Positions 62,330 to 64,000 of a DNA stretch of 64,000 nt are shown piece after piece. The stretch's first letter is position 1; every line of letters begins with the position of its first letter. The DNA is taken from the NCBI RefSeq assembly GCF_003797765.1, contig NZ_RKMB01000002.1:434001-498000 (forward strand), given 5' to 3'. The position numbers and the translations under genes are program-made. The notes under the pieces are model-generated. The model did not search any database, had not been told where the DNA came from, and worked only from the letters and a program-made list of their open reading frames with translations. The DNA is from Ramlibacter sp. WS9. Lineage in GTDB: Bacteria > Pseudomonadota > Gammaproteobacteria > Burkholderiales > Burkholderiaceae_C.

Positions 62330-64000
62330 ATGACCCTCGCCGGTCGATTGGGTTCGCAAGGCGGCGACGCCGTGTCGTCGCAATGCGGCGCATCGCCGAA
62401 TGCCGGCGACAAGGCGGCGCCCGATGCGGTGCCGCTATCGGCCCATTCGCGGTTCGCACAGCGGCTGCGCCGGCGATACGCTGGCGAATTGCCGCTGCTG
62501 GCCACCGGCCACCCCACTCGCGACCTGATCGCTGGGACGTATGCGGCCCTGCGCGCGCGCGGCGACGATCCCGCCACCGCGTTGCGCATCGTGCGCCAAC
62601 TGGTGATGGAGCGGCTGATGGTGCTGGACTGCGACCAGCAGGCGCCGCTGCCGGTCATCACCACCGCGGTGACCGAGCTCGCCGAATTCGCCCTGGACAT
62701 CGCCTGCGAGGAAGCCCAGCGCGGTCTCGACGCCCAGTACGGCCCACCGCTGGGGCCCCTGGGCGAACGCTCGCAGCTGTGGGTGGTGGGCATGGGCAAG
62801 CTCGGTGCGCGCGAACTCAACGTGTCTTCCGACATCGACCTGGTCTACGTGTACGACCACGACGGCGAGACCGCCGGCGTCGAAGGCGGGCGTGGGCGCA
62901 TCAGCAACCACGAGTACTTCGCCAAGGCCGTCAAAACCATCTACGGGCTCATCGGCGACACCACCGAGCATGGCTTCGTTTTCCGTGTCGACCTGGCGCT
63001 TCGGCCCAATGGCAACTCCGGCCCGTCCGCGGTTTCGATCGGCGCGCTGGAGGAATACTTCCAGGTGCAGGGCCGCGAATGGGAGCGCTTCGCCTGGCTC
63101 AAGAGCCGGGTGGTCGCCCCGCGCGCCTGCATCGAAAGCGGGTCGGCGCAGGGGCTGCGCTCCGCGGTGCTGCCGTTCGTGTTCCGCCGCTACCTGGACT
63201 ACAGCGTGTTCGATTCGCTGCGCGTGCTGCACAAGCAGATCCGTGAACATGCGGCCAAGCGCAGCGCCGGGCGACCAGAGCGCGCCAACGACGTCAAGCT
63301 GTCGCGCGGCGGCATCCGCGAGATCGAATTCACCGTGCAGCTGCTGCAGGTGGTCCGCGGCGGCCACTATCCCGAGCTGCGCACCCGCCCCACCTTGCAG
63401 GCGCTGCAGCGCGTCGCCGCCGCGGGCCTCATGCCGCAAGCCACGGCCGACGCTCTGGCGCGCGCCTACGAATTCCTGAGGCGGGTCGAACACCGCATCC
63501 AGTACCTGGACGACCAGCAGACCCACGTGCTGATGGGATGTGACGACGATCTGGGCTGGATCGCCCGGACCATGGGCTTCGCCGACTGTTGCCCGTTCCT
63601 GCACGAGCTGGACAGCCACCGCGAACTGGTCGCGCAGGAGTTCGACACGCTGCTCGGCGGTGCCGGTGAATGCAAGGGATGCGGTGGCCCGAAGGGCTCG
63701 AAGATGCCGCCGCCCGACCTGGACACGGTGCTCGAACAACTGCCGGCGGTGCTGCGCGAGCGCATCGGCGCCTGGTCGCGTCACCCGCGGGTGCAGGCAT
63801 TGCGCGAGGATGCACGCGCGCGGCTGTCGCGGCTGGTCGCGCGCACCGGCCAGTGGCTGGAGCAAGGCCGCGTCACGGAAGAAGCCGCCCTGCGGATGGC
63901 CGACTGGATCGAGCCGCTGCTGCGGCGAGAAAGTTACCTTGCGTTGCTGTTGGAGCGCCCCGGCGTGCATGAGCGGCTGCTGCGCCTGCTGGGCGCGGCC
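62330..64000 (+). CDS. glnE: glutamine synthetase adenylyltransferase GlnE (truncated by the window edge)
   Basis: The first 557 codons of a bifunctional enzyme that adenylylates glutamine synthetase under nitrogen excess and removes AMP under limitation. The visible part is the N-terminal (adenylyl-removing) domain: LWVVGMGKLGARELNVSSDI, with the nucleotidyltransferase DxD in DIDLVYVY, then HGFVFRVDLALRPNGNSGP and KLSRGGIREIEFTVQLLQ. The frame is open to the right edge. The ATG at 62330 is the first usable start: an ATG at 62303 meets a stop within ten codons. It is divergent from yhdP, and its promoter must lie within yhdP or the 24-base gap. Confidence 0.95.
   Translation, partial: MTLAGRLGSQGGDAVSSQCGASPNAGDKAAPDAVPLSAHSRFAQRLRRRYAGELPLLATGHPTRDLIAGTYAALRARGDDPATALRIVRQLVMERLMVLDCDQQAPLPVITTAVTELAEFALDIACEEAQRGLDAQYGPPLGPLGERSQLWVVGMGKLGARELNVSSDIDLVYVYDHDGETAGVEGGRGRISNHEYFAKAVKTIYGLIGDTTEHGFVFRVDLALRPNGNSGPSAVSIGALEEYFQVQGREWERFAWLKSRVVAPRACIESGSAQGLRSAVLPFVFRRYLDYSVFDSLRVLHKQIREHAAKRSAGRPERANDVKLSRGGIREIEFTVQLLQVVRGGHYPELRTRPTLQALQRVAAAGLMPQATADALARAYEFLRRVEHRIQYLDDQQTHVLMGCDDDLGWIARTMGFADCCPFLHELDSHRELVAQEFDTLLGGAGECKGCGGPKGSKMPPPDLDTVLEQLPAVLRERIGAWSRHPRVQALREDARARLSRLVARTGQWLEQGRVTEEAALRMADWIEPLLRRESYLALLLERPGVHERLLRLLGAA

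Noticed and set aside
62435..63970. 511-residue minus-strand frame at the right edge
   Set aside because: It is antisense to glnE, whose motifs are clear on the plus strand and whose frame is open to the edge.
1..64000. rRNA, tRNA or known riboswitch genes
   Set aside because: Reading the intergenic gaps, none of which exceeds 300 bases, I found no cloverleaf, rRNA or recognisable riboswitch core. A covariance-model search would be decisive.

Overview
The window is about 64 kb of GC-rich bacterial chromosome with gene content and order typical of Burkholderiales, most like the Comamonadaceae (Ramlibacter/Variovorax/Acidovorax type). The assignment rests on the def-fmt, LysM-dprA-smg, yajC-secD-secF-DUF1631 and purE-purK-tsaC blocks, on a fused indolepyruvate ferredoxin oxidoreductase, and on short GC-rich intergenic repeats of a kind common in that family. 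I saw no rRNA or tRNA genes, insertion sequences, prophage or CRISPR array. No gene-free stretch exceeds 300 bases.

Layout. 1-7.6 kb: start of an exported-protein gene at the left edge, purU with a LysR regulator, a translationally coupled trio (CruF-like membrane protein, latex-clearing/MpaB-type heme oxygenase homologue, 7TM protein with a degenerate GGDEF domain), then glcD preceded by a frameshifted mini-ORF. 7.7-13.9 kb: a 1683-residue TpsA/FHA-like adhesin with a Pro-Ser repeat tail, divergent from a GlcNAc-type glycosyltransferase. 13.9-25.2 kb: family-4 uracil-DNA glycosylase, rimI, tsaB, dacB, a SemiSWEET, two convergent GDSL lipoproteins (one apparently active, one without catalytic residues), tsaC-purK-purE, cnoX, a small periplasmic protein and purC.

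25.3-31.6 kb: a res-PIN-mod operon (type III-like restriction-modification with a PIN-domain nuclease) lying between purC and the glycolytic genes. The specificity region of mod is visibly poorer in GC than the rest. 31.7-46 kb: fba, a lipoprotein esterase, pyk, pgk, azlCD, fmt, a BamE-like lipoprotein, def, then LysM-dprA-smg and DUF1631. 45-48.5 kb: secF, secD, yajC. 48.6-64 kb: indolepyruvate ferredoxin oxidoreductase with a divergent Lrp regulator, an MliC-like lipoprotein, mltA, a 43-residue membrane protein whose start codon overlaps that of mltA on the other strand, a two-component system, a nitrilase-family amidase, yhdP and the start of glnE.

Most of the window is housekeeping: purines and one-carbon units (purU, purE, purK, purC), glycolysis (fba, pyk, pgk), the t6A tRNA modification (tsaB, tsaC), N-terminal Met processing (fmt, def), Sec export, peptidoglycan turnover (dacB, mltA) and nitrogen control (glnE). 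The accessory parts most worth attention are the CruF/oxygenase/GGDEF trio, the adhesin with its neighbouring glycosyltransferase, and the restriction-modification insertion. Several genes have a -10-like hexamer only 5-8 bases before the start codon, which suggests leaderless transcripts.
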